In this document: positions 9,605 to 19,965 of the stretch, in pieces
How the letters are laid out: each line of letters starts with the position of its first letter
Position numbering within the stretch: position 1 is the stretch's first letter
NCBI RefSeq assembly: GCF_009765445.1
Contig: NZ_WHOY01000031.1
Location: 4,909,782 to 4,973,781, forward strand
Reading direction: 5' to 3'
Length of the DNA stretch: 64,000 nt
From: Pantoea sp. BAV 3049
Lineage (GTDB): Bacteria; Pseudomonadota; Gammaproteobacteria; Enterobacterales; Enterobacteriaceae
Program-made: the position numbers and the translations under genes
Notes under the pieces: model-generated
Seen by the model: the letters and a program-made list of their open reading frames with translations, nothing else
What the model was told of the DNA's origin: nothing
Database searches by the model: none

Positions 9605-10525
9605 ATGTTAAAGTTTATTTTACGTCGTTTTCTGGAAGCGATTCCGACGTTACTCATTCTGATTACTATCTCCTTCTTTATGATGCGTCTTGCACCAGGG
9701 AGTCCTTTTACCGGTGAGCGTACGCTGTCGCCAGAAGTGATGGCGAATATCGAAGCCAAATATCATCTGAACGATCCGATCTGGAAACAGTACACCGACT
9801 ATCTGGTGCAGCTGGCCCACGGTGATTTCGGACCGTCGTTCAAATACAAAGACTATTCGGTTAACTATCTGGTCGGCCATGCTTTCCCGGTTTCTGCCAA
9901 ACTCGGCCTGGCCGCCTTTATTCTGGCGATCATCCTTGGGGTGTCGGCAGGGGTGATTGCGGCCCTTAAACAGAACAGCAAATGGGATTTCGTGGTGATG
10001 GGTGTGGCGATGACCGGGGTGGTGATCCCCAGCTTCGTGGTCGCACCGCTGCTGGTGCTGATCTTCGCGATTGCCCTGAAATGGCTGCCGGGTGGCGGCT
10101 GGAACGGCGGTGAGGTGAAATATATGATCCTGCCAATGGTGGCGCTGTCGCTGGCCTATATCGCCAGTATCGCGCGTATAACCCGTGGCTCGATGATTGA
10201 AGTGCTGCACTCCAACTTTATCCGCACCGCGCGGGCGAAAGGGTTGCCAATGCACCGCATTGTTCTGCGCCATGCGCTGAAGCCTGCGATGCTGCCAGTG
10301 ATGTCTTATCTTGGTCCGGCCTTCGTCGGCATTATCACCGGCTCGATGGTGATTGAAACCATCTACGGATTACCGGGTATCGGCCAGCTGTTCGTTAACG
10401 GCGCGCTGAATCGCGACTACTCGCTGGTGCTGAGCCTGACCATTCTGGTGGGCGTGCTGACCATTCTTTTCAATGCGATCGTTGACGTGCTGTATGCGGT
10501 TATCGATCCGAAAATTCGTTACTGA
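9605..10525 (+). CDS. oppB: Oligopeptide ABC transporter permease OppB
   Basis: This 306-residue inner membrane permease forms half of the translocation channel of the oligopeptide importer. It has about six membrane segments. The ABC-permease coupling loop is at about residues 205-235, with RTARAKGLP, and the TTG-family pattern continues with PGIGQLFVNGALNRDY. The length equals E. coli OppB. It is followed 13 bp later by oppC. Confidence 0.97.
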   Translation: MLKFILRRFLEAIPTLLILITISFFMMRLAPGSPFTGERTLSPEVMANIEAKYHLNDPIWKQYTDYLVQLAHGDFGPSFKYKDYSVNYLVGHAFPVSAKLGLAAFILAIILGVSAGVIAALKQNSKWDFVVMGVAMTGVVIPSFVVAPLLVLIFAIALKWLPGGGWNGGEVKYMILPMVALSLAYIASIARITRGSMIEVLHSNFIRTARAKGLPMHRIVLRHALKPAMLPVMSYLGPAFVGIITGSMVIETIYGLPGIGQLFVNGALNRDYSLVLSLTILVGVLTILFNAIVDVLYAVIDPKIRY

Positions 10526-10538
10526 TCCGGAGCTCGCC

Positions 10539-11447
10539 ATGATGTTGAGTAAAAAAAATAGCGAAGCTCTCGATGCCTTCAGTGAAAAGCTGGAGGTCGA
10601 AGGCCGCAGTTTGTGGCAGGACGCCCGTCGTCGCTTTATCCATAACCGCGCCGCGCTGGGCAGCCTGATTGTGCTGGTGGTGATTGCCCTGTTTGTGATC
10701 TTCGCCCCGATGCTCTCCTCGTTTACCTATGACGATACTGACTGGGGTATGATGTCTGCCGCTCCGGACATGGCTTCAAAACACTACTTCGGTACCGATT
10801 CATCAGGTCGTGACCTGCTGGTGCGCGTGGCGATTGGTGGCCGTATCTCGCTGATGGTGGGGATTGCTTCTGCGCTGGTGGCGGTGCTGGTGGGCACGCT
10901 GTATGGCTCGCTGGCCGGTTACCTGGGCGGTAAAACCGACTCGGTGATGATGCGTTTGCTGGAGATCCTCAACTCCTTCCCGTTTATGTTCTTTGTGATC
11001 CTGCTGGTGACCTTCTTTGGCCGTAATATTTTGCTGATCTTCGTCGCTATCGGGCTGGTTTCCTGGCTGGATATGGCGCGTATCGTCCGTGGTCAGACAC
11101 TGAGCCTCAAGCGCAAAGAGTTTATTGAAGCGGCCCATGTTGGTGGCGTTTCCACCGCCAGTATTGTGCTGCGGCATATCGTACCGAACGTCCTCGGCGT
11201 GGTGGTAGTGTATGCCTCGCTGCTGGTGCCAAGTATGATCCTGTTCGAATCCTTCCTCAGCTTCCTTGGGCTGGGTACGCAGGAGCCGCTGAGCAGCTGG
11301 GGTGCTTTGCTCAGCGATGGTGCTAACTCAATGGAAGTGTCGCCGTGGCTGCTGCTGTTCCCGGCGGGATTCCTGGTGGTTACGCTGTTCTGTTTCAACT
11401 TTATCGGCGATGGCCTGCGTGATGCCCTCGACCCGAAAGATCGTTAA
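10539..11447 (+). CDS. oppC: Oligopeptide ABC transporter permease OppC
   Basis: This 302-residue partner permease of OppB has the same length as E. coli OppC. It carries an N-terminal cytoplasmic stretch and about six membrane segments, with the coupling loop [10 protein letters not shown] at about residue 190. The start at 10539 is chosen from the conserved N-terminus [11 protein letters not shown] and a CGGAG binding site; the frame is open further upstream inside oppB. oppD follows 11 bp downstream. Confidence 0.96.
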   Translation: MMLSKKNSEALDAFSEKLEVEGRSLWQDARRRFIHNRAALGSLIVLVVIALFVIFAPMLSSFTYDDTDWGMMSAAPDMASKHYFGTDSSGRDLLVRVAIGGRISLMVGIASALVAVLVGTLYGSLAGYLGGKTDSVMMRLLEILNSFPFMFFVILLVTFFGRNILLIFVAIGLVSWLDMARIVRGQTLSLKRKEFIEAAHVGGVSTASIVLRHIVPNVLGVVVVYASLLVPSMILFESFLSFLGLGTQEPLSSWGALLSDGANSMEVSPWLLLFPAGFLVVTLFCFNFIGDGLRDALDPKDR

Positions 11448-11458
11448 GGAGTTTCCCG

Positions 11459-12472
11459 ATGAGCGTAACTGAACTGCAGCCAGCAATGGCTAAACAAGCG
11501 GGAAGCGAACGTCTGCTGGACGTGAAGGATCTGCGGGTAACCTTTGGCACGCCGGATGGTGATGTCACGGCGGTAAACGATCTGAACTTCAGCCTGCGTG
11601 CCGGTGAAACCCTGGGCATTGTGGGTGAGTCAGGTTCCGGTAAGTCGCAGACGGCATTTGCCCTGATGGGCCTGCTGGCCAGCAATGGCCGCATTGGCGG
11701 CTCTGCACTGTTTAACGGTAAAGAGATCCTCAACCTGCCGGAGAAGCAGCTCAACAGCCTGCGTGCCGAGCAGATTGCAATGATTTTCCAGGATCCAATG
11801 ACTTCGCTGAATCCGTATATGCGCGTTGGCGAGCAGCTGATGGAAGTGCTGAAGTTGCACAAAGGCATGAGCAGTGCCCAGGCTTTTGAAGAGTCGGTGC
11901 GGATGCTGGACGCGGTAAAAATGCCGGAAGCCCGCAAGCGCATGAAAATGTACCCGCACGAGTTTTCCGGAGGGATGCGTCAGCGCGTGATGATTGCTAT
12001 GGCGCTGCTGTGCCGGCCAAAGTTGCTGATTGCCGATGAGCCAACCACCGCGCTGGACGTTACGGTCCAGGCACAAATCATGACGTTGCTGAACGACCTG
12101 AAAAGAGAGTTCAACACCGCGATCATCATGATCACCCACGATTTAGGCGTCGTAGCCGGAATTTGTGACCAGGTGCTGGTGATGTATGCCGGAAGAACCA
12201 TGGAATACGGCAAGGCGCGTGATGTGTTTTATCAGCCGACTCATCCGTATTCGATTGGCCTGCTTAACGCGGTGCCGCGTCTGGATGCAGAAGGGGAATC
12301 CCTGACCACCATTCCGGGCAATCCGCCAAACCTGCTGCGCCTGCCGCAAGGCTGCCCGTTCCAGCCACGCTGTCCGCACGCGATGGAAATCTGTTCCACT
12401 GCACCACCGCTGACGCCGTTTGGTGAAGGTCGTCTGCGTGCCTGCTTCAAACCCGCGGAGGAACTGGTATGA
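11459..12472 (+). CDS. oppD: Oligopeptide ABC transporter ATPase OppD
   Basis: This 337-residue ATPase powers oligopeptide import together with OppF. Walker A is GESGSGKS at residues 56-63, the signature motif is FSGGMRQR, and Walker B is [12 protein letters not shown]. The C-terminal oligopeptide-transporter extension has the cysteine pattern [15 protein letters not shown] typical of this subfamily. The stop overlaps the oppF start by 4 bp (ATGA), so the two ATPases are translationally coupled. Confidence 0.97.
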   Translation: MSVTELQPAMAKQAGSERLLDVKDLRVTFGTPDGDVTAVNDLNFSLRAGETLGIVGESGSGKSQTAFALMGLLASNGRIGGSALFNGKEILNLPEKQLNSLRAEQIAMIFQDPMTSLNPYMRVGEQLMEVLKLHKGMSSAQAFEESVRMLDAVKMPEARKRMKMYPHEFSGGMRQRVMIAMALLCRPKLLIADEPTTALDVTVQAQIMTLLNDLKREFNTAIIMITHDLGVVAGICDQVLVMYAGRTMEYGKARDVFYQPTHPYSIGLLNAVPRLDAEGESLTTIPGNPPNLLRLPQGCPFQPRCPHAMEICSTAPPLTPFGEGRLRACFKPAEELV

Positions 12473-13470
12473 GTGCGGTAGCTGAAAAGAAAGTCCTGTT
12501 AGAAATTGCCGACCTGAAGGTGCATTTCGACATTAAAGATGGCCGTCAGTGGTTCTGGCAGCCGCCAAAGACCCTGAAAGCGGTAGATGGCGTCAGTCTG
12601 CGTCTTTATGAAGGGGAAACGCTTGGCGTGGTGGGTGAGTCCGGTTGTGGCAAATCCACGCTGGCCCGCGCCATTATCGGCCTGGTGAAGGCGACCGAAG
12701 GGCGTGTGGCCTGGCTGGGACGCGATCTGCTGGGTCAGAGTGAGGAAGAGTGGCGCAAGGCGCGTAGCGATATCCAGATGATTTTTCAGGATCCACTGGC
12801 TTCGCTTAACCCACGCATGACCATCGGGGACATCATCGCCGAGCCGCTGCGCACCTATCATCCTGAGATGGCGCGGCAGGAAGTGAAGGAGCGGGTGAAA
12901 ACGATGATGATGAAGGTGGGGTTATTGCCTAACCTGATTAACCGTTATCCTCACGAGTTCTCCGGTGGCCAGTGCCAGCGTATTGGTATCGCCCGCGCGC
13001 TGATCCTTGAACCAAAGTTAATTATCTGTGATGAGCCAGTTTCAGCGCTGGATGTGTCAATTCAGGCGCAGGTGGTGAATTTGCTGCAGAAGCTGCAGCG
13101 AGAGATGGGGCTGTCACTGATCTTCATCGCCCACGACCTGGCGGTGGTGAAGCACATCTCCGATCGCGTGCTGGTGATGTATCTGGGCCATGCGGTGGAG
13201 CTGGGAACCTACAATGAGGTTTATCAGAATCCGCAGCATCCTTATACGCGCGCGCTGATGTCAGCGGTGCCCATTCCCGATCCGGATCTGGAGAAGAATA
13301 AGGTTATCCAGCTGCTGGAAGGGGAACTGCCTTCGCCAATTAATCCGCCGTCAGGCTGCGTGTTCCGCACCCGCTGTCCGATTGCCGGGCCGGAGTGTGC
13401 CAAAACACGTCCGCTGCTGGAAGGCAGCTTCCGTCATGCCGTCTCCTGCCTGAAAGTGGACCCGCTGTAA
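12469..13470 (+). CDS. oppF: Oligopeptide ABC transporter ATPase OppF
   Basis: This 333-residue second ATPase of the importer has Walker A GESGCGKS at residues 56-63, signature FSGGQCQR and Walker [13 protein letters not shown]. The C-terminal part has the family cysteine motif ([15 protein letters not shown]). Overlap with oppD and near-equal length to E. coli OppF (334) support the call. It is the last gene of the opp cluster; the next gene is on the opposite strand. Confidence 0.97.
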   Translation: MSAVAEKKVLLEIADLKVHFDIKDGRQWFWQPPKTLKAVDGVSLRLYEGETLGVVGESGCGKSTLARAIIGLVKATEGRVAWLGRDLLGQSEEEWRKARSDIQMIFQDPLASLNPRMTIGDIIAEPLRTYHPEMARQEVKERVKTMMMKVGLLPNLINRYPHEFSGGQCQRIGIARALILEPKLIICDEPVSALDVSIQAQVVNLLQKLQREMGLSLIFIAHDLAVVKHISDRVLVMYLGHAVELGTYNEVYQNPQHPYTRALMSAVPIPDPDLEKNKVIQLLEGELPSPINPPSGCVFRTRCPIAGPECAKTRPLLEGSFRHAVSCLKVDPL

Positions 13471-13622
13471 GGTAATTTTCGCTGAAGTCTGAGGCGTGGG
13501 GAACACCGGTCGGGAAAGCGTCTCGTGCCATGGACGGCGCGAGTCGGGCTGCCATAAATGGTGTTGTTTGCCTGTTTATGAGCGGCCTGCATTCATCACG
13601 CAGGCGCTGATTTACTCAACCG

Positions 13623-13946
13623 TTACTCGCGCCACAAAATATGGCACAGCTTGTGGTCTTTCTCACGGCACAGCAGTACGCGGGCAAACACGTCCGTAAT
13701 CGGATCGCCATCCACTTCACCCAGCCCAATCACCACTTCGGAGAAGAAGTCCGGGTTCAGGTCAAAATCAACATGCTCAGCCCAGTCTTCTGAAGGATCA
13801 AACAGCTCTGCGCCACCGCGTTCTTCAAACTGAAGATTGAACAGAATGATATCGGCCGGGTCGAGGTTGTCACCTGCCAGCTCCAGAAAAATATCGTAAG
13901 CCTGTTCCAGGGTTTCATCTTCGGTAAGGCGGTTATTTAAATCCAT
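13623..13946 (-). CDS. yciU: YciU, DUF440-family conserved protein
   Basis: This acidic 107-residue protein matches YciU, a small DUF440 protein described as a double-stranded DNA mimic by its many surface carboxylates. Visible features are the segment [20 protein letters not shown] and the C-terminal [15 protein letters not shown]. The start at 13946 is preferred because GGGA lies upstream; an alternative ATG at 13958 adds four residues. It is downstream of clsA on the same strand (46 bp gap), as in E. coli. Confidence 0.92.
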   Translation of the reverse strand: MDLNNRLTEDETLEQAYDIFLELAGDNLDPADIILFNLQFEERGGAELFDPSEDWAEHVDFDLNPDFFSEVVIGLGEVDGDPITDVFARVLLCREKDHKLCHILWRE

Positions 13947-13992
13947 AACATTTCCCATAATGCCCGTCGGGCGCTGTGCAATTCCGCTCGTT

Positions 13993-15453
13993 TTACAGCA
14001 ACGGACTGAAGAAGTAAAACAGTCGTTCGACAATCCGCTGCCAGTAAGCACGTCGGGACCAGCGTTTGCCATCTACCAGCCGCGAGCGGGCGATATAATC
14101 GTCCTGAACGCGGGCCAGGTCGCCGCCGAAACCGTCATCATCAATCACCAGCGTGATCTCAAAATTCAGCCACAGACTGCGCATATCCAGGTTCACCGTG
14201 CCGACCAGGCTCAGCTGACCATCGACCAGCACGCTTTTGGTATGCAGCAGACCGTCTTCAAACTGGTAAATTTTAACCCCGGCTTCCAGCAGTTCAGCGA
14301 AAAACGCACGGCTTGCCCAGCCAACCAGCATGGAATCATTGCGGCGCGGCACAATGATACTGACGTCGACACCACGCAGTGCAGCGGTGCAGATGGCGTG
14401 CAGCAGGTCATCGCTGGGGACAAAGTAGGGCGTGGTCATGATCAGCTGTTCGCGCGCGGAATAGACTGCGGTCAGCAGAGCCTGATGGATCAGGTCTTCC
14501 GGGAAGCCTGGGCCGGAAGCAATCACCTGAATGGTATGGCCGCTTTCCTGCTCGAAAGGCATCACGTTGCCATCCGGCGGCGGCGGCAGAATGCGCTTGC
14601 CGGTTTCAATCTCCCAGTCGCAGGAGTAGATAATCCCCATGGTGGTGGCAACCGGGCCTTCCATACGCGCCATCAAATCCACCCACTGGCCGACGCCTGC
14701 ATCCTGTTTAAAATAGCGTGGGTCAACAAGGTTCATACTGCCGGTGTAAGCAATATAGTTATCGATCAAAACCACTTTGCGGTGCTGGCGCAGGTCCATG
14801 CGACGCAGAAACACGCGCAGCAGGCTGACTTTAAGTGACTCTACCACGTCGATCCCGGCATTGCGCATCATCGCGGCCCACGGGCTGCGGAAAAACTGTA
14901 CGCTTCCGGCTGAATCCAGCATTAAGCGGCAATGCACGCCGCGCCTTGCTGCGGCCATCAACGATTCCGCCACCTCATCCGCCAGTCCGCCCGGCTGCCA
15001 GATATAGAACACCATCTCAATATTATGACGCGCCAGCTGAATATCGCGGATTAACGCCTGCATAGTGTCTTCAGTGGAGGTCAGCAGCTGTAACTGATTG
15101 CCTTTCACACCCGCCACGCCCTGACGGTTCTCGCACAGCTGAAACAGAGAGCGGGCAACGTCGCTGTTGTCCTCGGCAAAAATCTGGTGACAGGATTTTA
15201 AATCGTTCAGCCATTTAGCCGTGGAGGGCCACATGGTGCGCGCGCGCTCCGCCCGCCGCTTCCCCAGATGCAGTTCCCCAAAGGAGAGATAGGCGATGAT
15301 CCCGACAAGCGGCAGGATATAGATAATCAGCAGCCAGGCCATGGCGGAAGGGACGGCACGGCGTTTCATTAAAATACGCAGCGTCACACCGGCGATCAGC
15401 AGCCAGTAGCCAAAAATCAGCAGCCAGCTGAGTACAGTATAAAAAGTCGACAT
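13993..15453 (-). CDS. clsA: Cardiolipin synthase A
   Basis: This 486-residue inner membrane enzyme joins two phosphatidylglycerol molecules to form cardiolipin and glycerol. Two N-terminal membrane helices occupy about residues 3-60. Two phospholipase-D HKD motifs follow: [18 protein letters not shown] (about 220) and [18 protein letters not shown] (about 400). The length equals E. coli ClsA. The neighbouring yciU is probably in the same transcript. The kch gene that follows cls in E. coli is absent here. Confidence 0.97.
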   Translation of the reverse strand: MSTFYTVLSWLLIFGYWLLIAGVTLRILMKRRAVPSAMAWLLIIYILPLVGIIAYLSFGELHLGKRRAERARTMWPSTAKWLNDLKSCHQIFAEDNSDVARSLFQLCENRQGVAGVKGNQLQLLTSTEDTMQALIRDIQLARHNIEMVFYIWQPGGLADEVAESLMAAARRGVHCRLMLDSAGSVQFFRSPWAAMMRNAGIDVVESLKVSLLRVFLRRMDLRQHRKVVLIDNYIAYTGSMNLVDPRYFKQDAGVGQWVDLMARMEGPVATTMGIIYSCDWEIETGKRILPPPPDGNVMPFEQESGHTIQVIASGPGFPEDLIHQALLTAVYSAREQLIMTTPYFVPSDDLLHAICTAALRGVDVSIIVPRRNDSMLVGWASRAFFAELLEAGVKIYQFEDGLLHTKSVLVDGQLSLVGTVNLDMRSLWLNFEITLVIDDDGFGGDLARVQDDYIARSRLVDGKRWSRRAYWQRIVERLFYFFSPLL

Positions 15454-15603
15454 GTCAGTGGAAATCCCGTTCGCGCTTGAATACAGGGAGTTTACGTGCA
15501 GATGACAGCATGCGAAACCTTTTCCGGTTTAAAGTCATCGGACCTGGCATGAGAAGAGAAAGGTTTATACTGCTGCGCGAGTTTTTTGACCTCAGAGGGT
15601 AAA

Positions 15604-15777
15604 ATGAGACGGAGCAGAAATGAAGTCGCACGCTGGCGTATGTCGCGTCAGATCCAGCGTCGTCGGGCACGCTGGCTGGAGGGGCAGTCAAGACGTTATG
15701 GTCGTATGCACGCCATCCGTCATCAGGTAAACCAGCAGCAGCGACGTTCTGTTCTGTTTATTAATCCGCTGTTCTGA
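15604..15777 (+). CDS. yciY: YciY, small basic protein
   Basis: This 57-residue very basic protein (many Arg) matches YciY, a conserved small enterobacterial protein of unknown function encoded next to cls. The start at 15604 gives MRRSRNEVARWRM, in register with E. coli YciY; a GAGG-type site lies just upstream. The conserved core is RRARWLEGQSRR. It is divergent from clsA. Confidence 0.85.
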   Translation: MRRSRNEVARWRMSRQIQRRRARWLEGQSRRYGRMHAIRHQVNQQQRRSVLFINPLF

Positions 15778-15795
15778 TCCGCCTGAGTGGGCACT

Positions 15796-15824
15796 TTTCC
15801 CTGTGCATTCACCGCACAGGGAAA
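15796..15824. other. Long inverted repeat between convergent yciY and yciI
   Basis: An 11-bp perfect stem (15796-15806 with 15814-15824, arms TTTCCCTGTGC and its complement) with a 7-base loop. There is no long T tract on either side, but its place between converging genes suggests a terminator role. Confidence 0.55.
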
Positions 15825-15836
15825 GCAAACTGGCGG

Positions 15837-16133
15837 TTAAAACACCCGTTTGAAGGGCTTGACTGCGACCTGCTTATAAACTCCGGCGGCAATATAAGGG
15901 TCATCCTGCGCCCATGACTGCGCCTCTTCCAGCGACGCGAACTCGGCAATCACCGTTGAGCCGCTGAAACCAGCCACGCCCGGGTCATTGCTGTCCACGG
16001 CGGGCATCGGTCCGGCCACAATCAACCGGCCTTCGTCCTGCAACAGCTGCAGACGTGCAAGATGGGCAGGGCGCACGGCGGTACGCTTTTCCAGTGAATC
16101 AGCATTATCTTCTGCGTAAATTACGTAGAGCAC
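15837..16133 (-). CDS. yciI: YciI-like protein (YCII family)
   Basis: This 98-residue protein of the YCII/muconolactone-isomerase-like fold has an N-terminal MLYVIYAED and the conserved [12 protein letters not shown] and [10 protein letters not shown] segments. Family members are small ferredoxin-like proteins with a conserved His/Asp pair; the E. coli role is not defined. The start is a GTG at 16133 with AGGAG 8 bp upstream. The gene is divergent from tonB, as in E. coli. Confidence 0.93.
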   Translation of the reverse strand: MLYVIYAEDNADSLEKRTAVRPAHLARLQLLQDEGRLIVAGPMPAVDSNDPGVAGFSGSTVIAEFASLEEAQSWAQDDPYIAAGVYKQVAVKPFKRVF

Positions 16134-16280
16134 GTTTACAACTCCTGTCGGGTCAGTAAGATTCGGCGATTACGTTAAGTCATCGTTAACCTTTCTGCAA
16201 ACGAAAGATAGTCGCGGCCTGATTACGGTCAGTTTCGGGCACTTTTCTGACGAAATCACGCTGCCAGCGCGGCTGGGTTA

Positions 16281-16309
16281 TTGAAACTGATTGCTATTTG
16301 CATTTAAAC
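16281..16309 (+). promoter_or_regulatory. tonB promoter with probable Fur box
   Basis: TTGAAA (16281-16286) lies 17 bp before a weak -10 (16304-16309). The sequence in between, centred on GATTGCTATTTGCATTTA, is very like the Fur-controlled tonB promoter that I recall from E. coli. Iron repression is therefore likely but inferred. Confidence 0.45.
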
Positions 16310-16339
16310 TTACGTTTCAATACTTACAGCAGAAAGATT

Positions 16340-17074
16340 ATGACGACGCTGACAGAAAATTCTTTACCCCGCCGTATATCGCTGCCGATGTTGTTCTCTG
16401 TGGGACTGCACGCGGTAGTGATTGGGGGAATACTTTATGCTTCTTTTCACCAGGTAGTCGAAGTGCCGAAAGCGTCTCAGCCCATCAGCGTCTCGATGGT
16501 TGCGCCTGAAGTGCAGCCAGAGCCTCAGCGCGCTCCTCAGCCTGCTCCAGAACCTGTTGCAGAGCCAGAGCCTGAACCCGTTCCGGAGCCGGAGCCGCCC
16601 AAACCTGAGCCAGTGCCCATTCCAAAACCCGTGCCGAAACCCAGGCCAAAGCCGGTAAAAAAAGAAGTGGTGAAGCCGAAGAAAGAGGTGAAACCCCACA
16701 CGGAACCGCGTCAGGCATCGCCGTTTAATGAAGACAAGATGGCGACCGCGCCTAAGCCGTCTACTGCGCCCAAAACCTCACCAGCGCCTTCTGCTGTGGC
16801 CTCAACGGGGCCGAAAGCTATCAGCGTGGGCAAACCGGGTTATCCGGCCCGTGCCTTTGCACTGCGGATGGAAGGGCGGGTGCGGGTTCAGTTTGACGTG
16901 GATAGTTCAGGTCAGGTCGACAACATCCGCATTCTCTCTGCCGAGCCGCGGAATATGTTTGAGCGTGAAGTAAAACTGGCTATGAAGAAGTGGCGATATG
17001 AAGCCGGTAAGCCGGGCAAAGGCCTGACCATGAACATCGTCTTCAAAATTGACGGTGGCACCAGCATCGAATAA
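16340..17074 (+). CDS. tonB: Energy transducer TonB
   Basis: This 244-residue protein transmits proton-motive energy from ExbBD to outer membrane siderophore and cobalamin receptors. It has one N-terminal membrane anchor (about residues 15-38) with the conserved Ser20 and His24 pattern. A long Pro/Glu then Pro/Lys-rich periplasmic spacer follows (about 60-120, with repeats of EPEP and KPVPKP). The globular C-terminal domain has GRVRVQFDV and [17 protein letters not shown]. The start at 16340 is preferred over the open upstream frame because it places the basic segment PRR before the anchor. A bidirectional terminator follows. Confidence 0.96.
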   Translation: MTTLTENSLPRRISLPMLFSVGLHAVVIGGILYASFHQVVEVPKASQPISVSMVAPEVQPEPQRAPQPAPEPVAEPEPEPVPEPEPPKPEPVPIPKPVPKPRPKPVKKEVVKPKKEVKPHTEPRQASPFNEDKMATAPKPSTAPKTSPAPSAVASTGPKAISVGKPGYPARAFALRMEGRVRVQFDVDSSGQVDNIRILSAEPRNMFEREVKLAMKKWRYEAGKPGKGLTMNIVFKIDGGTSIE

Positions 17075-17076
17075 AG

Positions 17077-17104
17077 AAAAAGCCGGAAAATCCGGCTTTT
17101 TTTT
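17077..17104. terminator. Bidirectional terminator between tonB and yciA
   Basis: The stem AGCCGGA (17081-17087) with TCCGGCT (17091-17097) is flanked by A on the left and eight T on the right. It serves the convergent tonB and yciA genes and overlaps the last base of the yciA stop region. Confidence 0.85.
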
Positions 17105-17535
17105 CAGTTCTGCACATCCGGCTGGAAATGCATCTTATCGGCGGGCAGCTCACGGGATTTGCCTTCATTATCCACCGCGACATAGATAAACACCGCTTCG
17201 GTGGTGCAATAGCGTTGACCGATTGGCTCGGAAGAGACTTTCTTGATCCACACTTCGATATTAATAGTGATCGAACTTTTCCCGGTACGAATGCAGCGGG
17301 CATGACAGCTCACCACATCTCCCACCGCGACCGGTTTGAGGAAGGTCATGCCGTCCGCACGCACGGTGACCACACGTCCTCCGGCAATCTCCTTGGCCAG
17401 AATTGCTCCGCCCATATCCATCTGTGACATCAGCCAGCCGCCAAAAATATCCCCGTTGGCGTTGGTATCCGCAGGCATGGCCAGCGTCCGCAGCACCATT
17501 TCGCCCTGCGGGAGTCTGTTTTTATCGTCGTTCAT
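17104..17535 (-). CDS. yciA: Acyl-CoA thioesterase YciA
   Basis: This 143-residue hotdog-fold thioesterase hydrolyses acyl-CoAs to free acids and CoA. The catalytic region is NANGDIFGGWLMSQMD at about residues 26-41, with the conserved Asp. VTVRADGMTFLKPVAVGDVV is the conserved core strand segment. It is slightly longer at the C-terminus than the E. coli enzyme (132). It is the last gene of the yciC-yciB-yciA group on the minus strand. Confidence 0.95.
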   Translation of the reverse strand: MNDDKNRLPQGEMVLRTLAMPADTNANGDIFGGWLMSQMDMGGAILAKEIAGGRVVTVRADGMTFLKPVAVGDVVSCHARCIRTGKSSITINIEVWIKKVSSEPIGQRYCTTEAVFIYVAVDNEGKSRELPADKMHFQPDVQN

Positions 17536-17588
17536 TGCTTGCTTCCAGATAATGGGAGGGTGGCCCGGCTGAGGCCGGGCTCTGAGGT

Positions 17589-18125
17589 TTATTTTTCTTC
17601 TTGTGGCATCAGGCGGTAGATATACAGGCCGCTGATGAGGGTAAAGAGCAGGGTCAGACCGGTCAGGCCGAACACTTTAAAATTAACCCAAAATTCCTGA
17701 GATAACCAAAAAGCGACGTAAATATTTGCTATCCCGCAGGCGAAGAAAAACAGCGCCCAGGCCACATTCAGCTTACGCCAGGCAAATTCCGGCAGCTTCA
17801 GCTCTTTCCCCAGCATGGTCTGGATCAGCGGCTGCTTCATCCAGAACTGGCTGAACAGCAGCGCCAGCCCGAACAGGGAGTAGATCACCGTGACTTTCCA
17901 TTTGATGAACTCATCGTTATGGAACACCAGCGTCAGGGTGCCGAACACCGCGACCAGCACGAAGGTGAAGATGGTCATCTTTTCTACTTTGCGGAACATT
18001 ATCCAGCTGGCAACCAGCGCCAGAGCTGTGGCGACAATCAGCGCACCAGAGGCGACGAAGATGTCGTACAGCTTGTAAAAGATGAAAAAGACCACGAGCG
18101 GGAGGAAATCAAGTAACTGCTTCAT
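17589..18125 (-). CDS. yciB: Inner membrane septation protein YciB (IspA)
   Basis: This 178-residue protein has about five membrane segments and matches YciB/intracellular septation protein A, which affects envelope synthesis and cell division. The start at 18125 ([14 protein letters not shown]) follows a GGAAG site; the frame is open four residues further. A conserved cytoplasmic/periplasmic segment is [16 protein letters not shown]. It is co-oriented with yciC (75 bp upstream) and yciA. Confidence 0.95.
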   Translation of the reverse strand: MKQLLDFLPLVVFFIFYKLYDIFVASGALIVATALALVASWIMFRKVEKMTIFTFVLVAVFGTLTLVFHNDEFIKWKVTVIYSLFGLALLFSQFWMKQPLIQTMLGKELKLPEFAWRKLNVAWALFFFACGIANIYVAFWLSQEFWVNFKVFGLTGLTLLFTLISGLYIYRLMPQEEK

Positions 18126-18199
18126 AAAGGCTTCCAAATACCAGACTGGGGCAAAACATCACGTTATCATTGCGTGCCCCGCAGGGCACGCAATCACCA

Positions 18200-18937
18200 T
18201 TAACGTAACAGCATATACAGGCGATAAAGATAGATAATCAGTATGGCCGAAATAAGGTTACTCAGGGCGTTCAGCACCACTGACGCGACGTTGGCTGGCA
18301 GCACGGTCAGCGAGGATGCCAGCAGCAATACGGCAATTTTTGCCAGCAGCCAGACGGCCACGCCAGGGGCAACGATCTTCATCTGGCTCCACACCAGACG
18401 CATGCTGCTGCGCATGGCCGCGAAGATGCCGATCTTTTCGGTTGCGAGGATTATCGGTGCCAGCGCCAGCACGATAGCGAGGATCACGCCAGGCACAACC
18501 AGCACCATAAAGCCCAGTTGCACCACCAGAGTCATGATAAACACCAACAGCAGCAGGCGAGGCAGCATCGGCGCAGACGCCCCAATCGCCCGAAGCGCGC
18601 TGATGCGTTGTCCGGCAGAGACCATCGGGATCAGGCTCAGCATGGCACCCAGCAGCAGGGTATTCCCCACCAGAGAAGCGAAGGTTCCGGCTGCAGAAGC
18701 ACGTAACAGGATACGCTGCTGGTCAGGTGACATATTCTGCACCATCTCCAGCAGGCTCATGCCCGAGCCGCTGTTGCCTTCCGTCAGAAGGGAGAGCTGA
18801 TCGGTGCCTGGCGTCAGCGCGTGGCCGATCAGGACGGTGATAAAAGAGGTCAGTAGCGAAATCAGCACGATGGTAATCAGCTGATGGCGAAAAAAGTTCC
18901 CCGTGTCACGGTATAACGAACCTGCCGTGAAAGACAT
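18200..18937 (-). CDS. yciC: UPF0259 inner membrane protein YciC
   Basis: This 245-residue protein has about six hydrophobic segments. It matches YciC, an inner membrane protein of unknown function usually grouped with YciB. Conserved segments are [21 protein letters not shown] and [15 protein letters not shown]. The start at 18937 has AAGGAG upstream at ideal spacing; a GTG two codons further is less likely. It is divergent from ompW. Confidence 0.93.
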   Translation of the reverse strand: MSFTAGSLYRDTGNFFRHQLITIVLISLLTSFITVLIGHALTPGTDQLSLLTEGNSGSGMSLLEMVQNMSPDQQRILLRASAAGTFASLVGNTLLLGAMLSLIPMVSAGQRISALRAIGASAPMLPRLLLLVFIMTLVVQLGFMVLVVPGVILAIVLALAPIILATEKIGIFAAMRSSMRLVWSQMKIVAPGVAVWLLAKIAVLLLASSLTVLPANVASVVLNALSNLISAILIIYLYRLYMLLR

Positions 18938-19272
18938 GTACACTCCTTGAAAAGCCGGTATTAGCGATCCGGCGATTGTACATGGTCTGGCGGCAACCTG
19001 GCACCCTGACTTACATAACTTTCAATTAAAGAAGGCATTATCGGCTCAAACCGTGGCGGCAGACCCTGGCGCGCTCTGGCAGGTTAGAGACTCCATTAAG
19101 CAAAACGTCTTCACCAGGATGTTTGTAGAAATTGATCCAAATCAAATCATTGTTTTTTAAGGATAATGAAAGAAATGATTTGCATGACCTTTCTGCAAAT
19201 AAAGGTAAAGATGGCGCAGATAAAGAGTAAGCAATTGCGTAAAAACACTTAATGACATGCAAAGGAGTGGTT
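18938..19272. promoter_or_regulatory. yciC-ompW divergent regulatory region
   Basis: A 335-bp region between divergent yciC and ompW. Apart from the FNR box listed separately it holds no gene. A 74-codon minus-strand frame (19038-19262) lies over the ompW promoter and has no ribosome binding site. Confidence 0.5.
19132..19145. promoter_or_regulatory. Consensus FNR box upstream of ompW
   Basis: TTGATccaaATCAA is a perfect match to the FNR consensus, centred about 134 bp before the ompW start. OmpW is known to be controlled by oxygen through FNR in E. coli, so the site is well placed. Occupancy is inferred. Confidence 0.7.
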
Positions 19273-19905
19273 ATGAAATTAACAGCATTGGCTCTGGCGG
19301 TAGTGACTCTGCTGCCAGCGGTCGCTTCAGCCCATCAGGCTGGCGATTTTTTCATGCGTGCAGGAACTGCAACCGTTCGTCCAACCGGTGGCTCTGACAA
19401 TGTGCTGGGGCTGGGTGAGTTCAACGTCGACAATAATACTCAACTGGGCCTGACATTTACCTATATGGCGACCGATAACATCGGTATTGAGCTGCTGGGA
19501 GCCACGCCATTCCGCCATAAAGTGGGTCTGGAGGCGACCGGGACACTGGCGACCGTGCACCAGCTGCCACCGACACTGATGGCTCAGTGGTACTTTATGG
19601 GTAATACCAGCAAATGGCAGCCTTACGCCGGTATCGGTGTTAACTACACCATGTTCTATGACAACGATTTCAATCAGACCGGGCGTGATGCCGGGTTAAG
19701 CAATCTGAGTGTAAAAAATTCCTGGGGTGTGGCAGGTCAGCTCGGTCTGGACTATCAGCTGACGCCGGACTGGATGCTCAATGCCTCCCTGTGGTACATG
19801 AATATCAAAACCAAAGTCGGCTTTGACTCTCCGGCGGGTCATCAGAGTATCGACACGGATATCAACCCGTTTGTGTTCTTCTTCGGGGCAGGTTATCGCT
19901 TCTGA
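19273..19905 (+). CDS. ompW: Outer membrane protein OmpW
   Basis: This 210-residue protein is an eight-stranded beta-barrel of the OmpW family with a narrow hydrophobic channel. The signal peptide ends at VASA before HQAGDFFMRAG. The conserved barrel segments include TFTYMATDNIGIELLGATPF and the C-terminal aromatic FFFGAGYRF. The start at 19273 follows an AAGGAG site; the frame is open 7 codons upstream. A consensus FNR box precedes it and a bidirectional terminator follows. Confidence 0.96.
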   Translation: MKLTALALAVVTLLPAVASAHQAGDFFMRAGTATVRPTGGSDNVLGLGEFNVDNNTQLGLTFTYMATDNIGIELLGATPFRHKVGLEATGTLATVHQLPPTLMAQWYFMGNTSKWQPYAGIGVNYTMFYDNDFNQTGRDAGLSNLSVKNSWGVAGQLGLDYQLTPDWMLNASLWYMNIKTKVGFDSPAGHQSIDTDINPFVFFFGAGYRF

Positions 19906-19923
19906 CAGCCTTCAGCGGGCGTA

Positions 19924-19950
19924 AAAAAAGCCGCCTCATGGCGGCTTTTT
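19924..19950. terminator. Bidirectional terminator after ompW
   Basis: The hairpin AAAAAGCCGCC with GGCGGCTTTTT around a TCAT loop is flanked by A and T runs. It serves ompW and the convergent BON-domain gene. Confidence 0.85.
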
Positions 19951-19965
19951 ACATGGTACAGCAAC

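Noticed and set aside
13960-14838. 292-codon plus-strand frame opposite clsA
   Set aside because: Shadow of cardiolipin synthase with a His/Gln-rich composition and no start signals.
19038-19262. 74-codon minus-strand frame upstream of ompW
   Set aside because: It covers the ompW promoter and FNR box and has no ribosome binding site.
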